Below, piece by piece: positions 62,551 to 64,000 of a DNA stretch of 64,000 bases. A program made the translations under genes and the position numbers. Below the pieces are notes generated by a model that was not told where the DNA came from, searched no databases, and saw only the letters and a list, made by a program, of their open reading frames with translations. The DNA is from Rhodopseudomonas sp. (GTDB taxonomy: Bacteria > Pseudomonadota > Alphaproteobacteria > Rhizobiales > Xanthobacteraceae), in assembly GCA_016124795.1 (NCBI GenBank), contig WGNB01000042.1, forward strand, positions 1 through 64,000, given 5' to 3'. Each line of letters begins with the position of its first letter. Positions within the stretch are counted from its first letter, which is position 1.

Positions 62551-64000
62551 ATGCAGATCGAGCCGAGCGACAGCGCTTTTGCGGAACGCTACCGGCGGGG
62601 CGAAGCCCAGGTGGTCTGGACGACGCTGGTGGCCGATCTGGAGACGCCGGTTTCGGCCTTTCTCAAACTCGGCGGCGGCAAGCCGCTGAGCTTTCTGCTC
62701 GAGTCGGTGGAAGGCGGCGCGGTGCGCGGCCGGCATTCGATCATAGGCATCGAGCCGGATCTGGTCTGGCGCGCGCAAGGCACGCAAGCCGAGATCAACC
62801 GGCAGGCCCGGACAAAACCGGAGGCCTTTACGCCCTGCCCCGAGCCGCCGCTGACCGCCTTGCGGGCGCTCATCGCGGAAAGCCGGATCGATCTGCCCGA
62901 CAGTCTGCCGCCGATGGCGGCCGGCGTTTTCGGCTATCTCGGCTACGACACCGTGCGGTTGATGGAAGAACTGCCGCCGGCCAACCCGGACCCGATCGGC
63001 ATTCCTGACGCCATCATGCTGCGGCCGACGCTGATCGTGGTGTTCGACGCGGTCAAGGATTCGATTACGGTGGTGACGCCGGTTCGCCCCGAGGCGGGCG
63101 TTGACGCGGCTATCGCGCGGGCGCGCGCGACCGAACGTTTGTCGGCCATCGTTGACCAGCTCGACAAGCCGCTCGACAAATCGCTGGCCGATGACAGCGA
63201 GGGTCCGCTCGACATCGCACCGGTCTCGAACACCACAGCGGACGAATATCGTGCGATGGTGGCCAAGGCCAAGGATTACATCGCCGCCGGCGACGCTTTC
63301 CAGATCGTGCTGGCGCAGCGCTTCGAAGCACCCTTCACGTTGCCGCCCTTTTCGCTCTATCGCGCGTTGCGGCGAACCAATCCGGCGCCGTTTCTGTTCT
63401 TTCTCGATTTCGGCGGTTTTTCGGTCGCGGGATCGAGCCCGGAGATTCTGGTGCGCGTGCGCGGCGACCGAGTCGAGATCAGGCCGCTGGCCGGCACCCG
63501 GCCGCGTGGCCTGACGCCGCACGAAGACAAGGCGCTGGAGGAAGAACTGCTGGCCGATCCTAAGGAACGCGCCGAACATCTGATGCTGCTCGATCTCGGC
63601 CGTAACGATGTCGGTCGCGTCTCCGCCATCGGAACGGTCAAAGTCACCGATCAGTTCTTCATTGAGCGCTACAGCCAGGTGATGCACATCGTCTCGAATG
63701 TCGAGGGCCGGCTCGACCCGAAATATGATGCCCTCGATGCGCTGGCCGCCGGCTTCCCCGCCGGCACGACATCCGGCGCGCCCAAGGTGCGGGCGATGGA
63801 AATCATCGACGAGCTGGAAAAGGAAAAGCGCGGGCTTTATGCCGGCTGCGTCGGCTACTTCTCCGCCGCGGGCGAGATGGATACCTGCATTGTGCTGCGC
63901 ACCGCTTTGGTGAAAGACGGCAAGATGTACGTTCAGGCCGGGGCCGGCATCGTCGCCGATTCAAACCCTGACGCGGAACAGCAGGAATGCGTTAATAAGG
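62551..64000 (+). CDS. trpE: Anthranilate synthase component I, 3'-truncated by window end
   Basis: Open frame from ATG 62551 (absent from the track because it has no stop): LSFLLESVEGG, IAGDAFQIVLAQRF (from YIAAGDAFQIVLAQRFEAPF), GTRPRGLTPHEDKALEEELLADPKERAEHLMLLDLGRNDVGRVS. Confidence 0.95.
   Translation, partial: MQIEPSDSAFAERYRRGEAQVVWTTLVADLETPVSAFLKLGGGKPLSFLLESVEGGAVRGRHSIIGIEPDLVWRAQGTQAEINRQARTKPEAFTPCPEPPLTALRALIAESRIDLPDSLPPMAAGVFGYLGYDTVRLMEELPPANPDPIGIPDAIMLRPTLIVVFDAVKDSITVVTPVRPEAGVDAAIARARATERLSAIVDQLDKPLDKSLADDSEGPLDIAPVSNTTADEYRAMVAKAKDYIAAGDAFQIVLAQRFEAPFTLPPFSLYRALRRTNPAPFLFFLDFGGFSVAGSSPEILVRVRGDRVEIRPLAGTRPRGLTPHEDKALEEELLADPKERAEHLMLLDLGRNDVGRVSAIGTVKVTDQFFIERYSQVMHIVSNVEGRLDPKYDALDALAAGFPAGTTSGAPKVRAMEIIDELEKEKRGLYAGCVGYFSAAGEMDTCIVLRTALVKDGKMYVQAGAGIVADSNPDAEQQECVNK

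Noticed and set aside
62500-63687. 395-aa minus-strand ORF opposite trpE
   Set aside because: Antisense shadow; the real plus-strand trpE runs off the window and is therefore missing from the track.

Overview
High-GC alphaproteobacterial chromosomal window, most like Hyphomicrobiales (inferred from gene order and protein families). A conserved housekeeping backbone (lon, tRNA-Val, mazG, hflX-hfq-dat, ntrXY, ntrCB-dusB, ispDF, cinA, ratA, lipA, lpdA-pdhCBA, ftsB, eno, kdsA, pyrG, secG, tpiA, ppiD, trpE) is interrupted by accessory blocks: (i) about 2.9-15.3 kb, catabolic/transport genes with orphan solute-binding proteins and two TetR regulators; (ii) about 15.3-21.7 kb, a structured non-coding stretch, an atypical FMN alpha-hydroxy-acid oxidase, and a FemAB-like/flippase/GNAT group; (iii) about 28.4-34.8 kb, an insert separating ntrBC from ntrYX. 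The best candidate for something undescribed is in (iii): two adjacent exported proteins of unknown function, each preceded at nearly the same distance (about 81-86 bp upstream of its start codon) by an FNR/FixK-type box (TTGATCTCGATCAA and TTGATCTACGTCAA). Other notable signals are TetR-type palindromic operators, two paired REP-like palindromic units downstream of lipA and lpdA, a 25-bp tandem duplication across the cysK stop codon, three 11-bp direct repeats upstream of the oxidase, and a small secreted basic peptide. No CRISPR array, rRNA or intact mobile element was seen. All family calls come from reading the translations; no database search was run.
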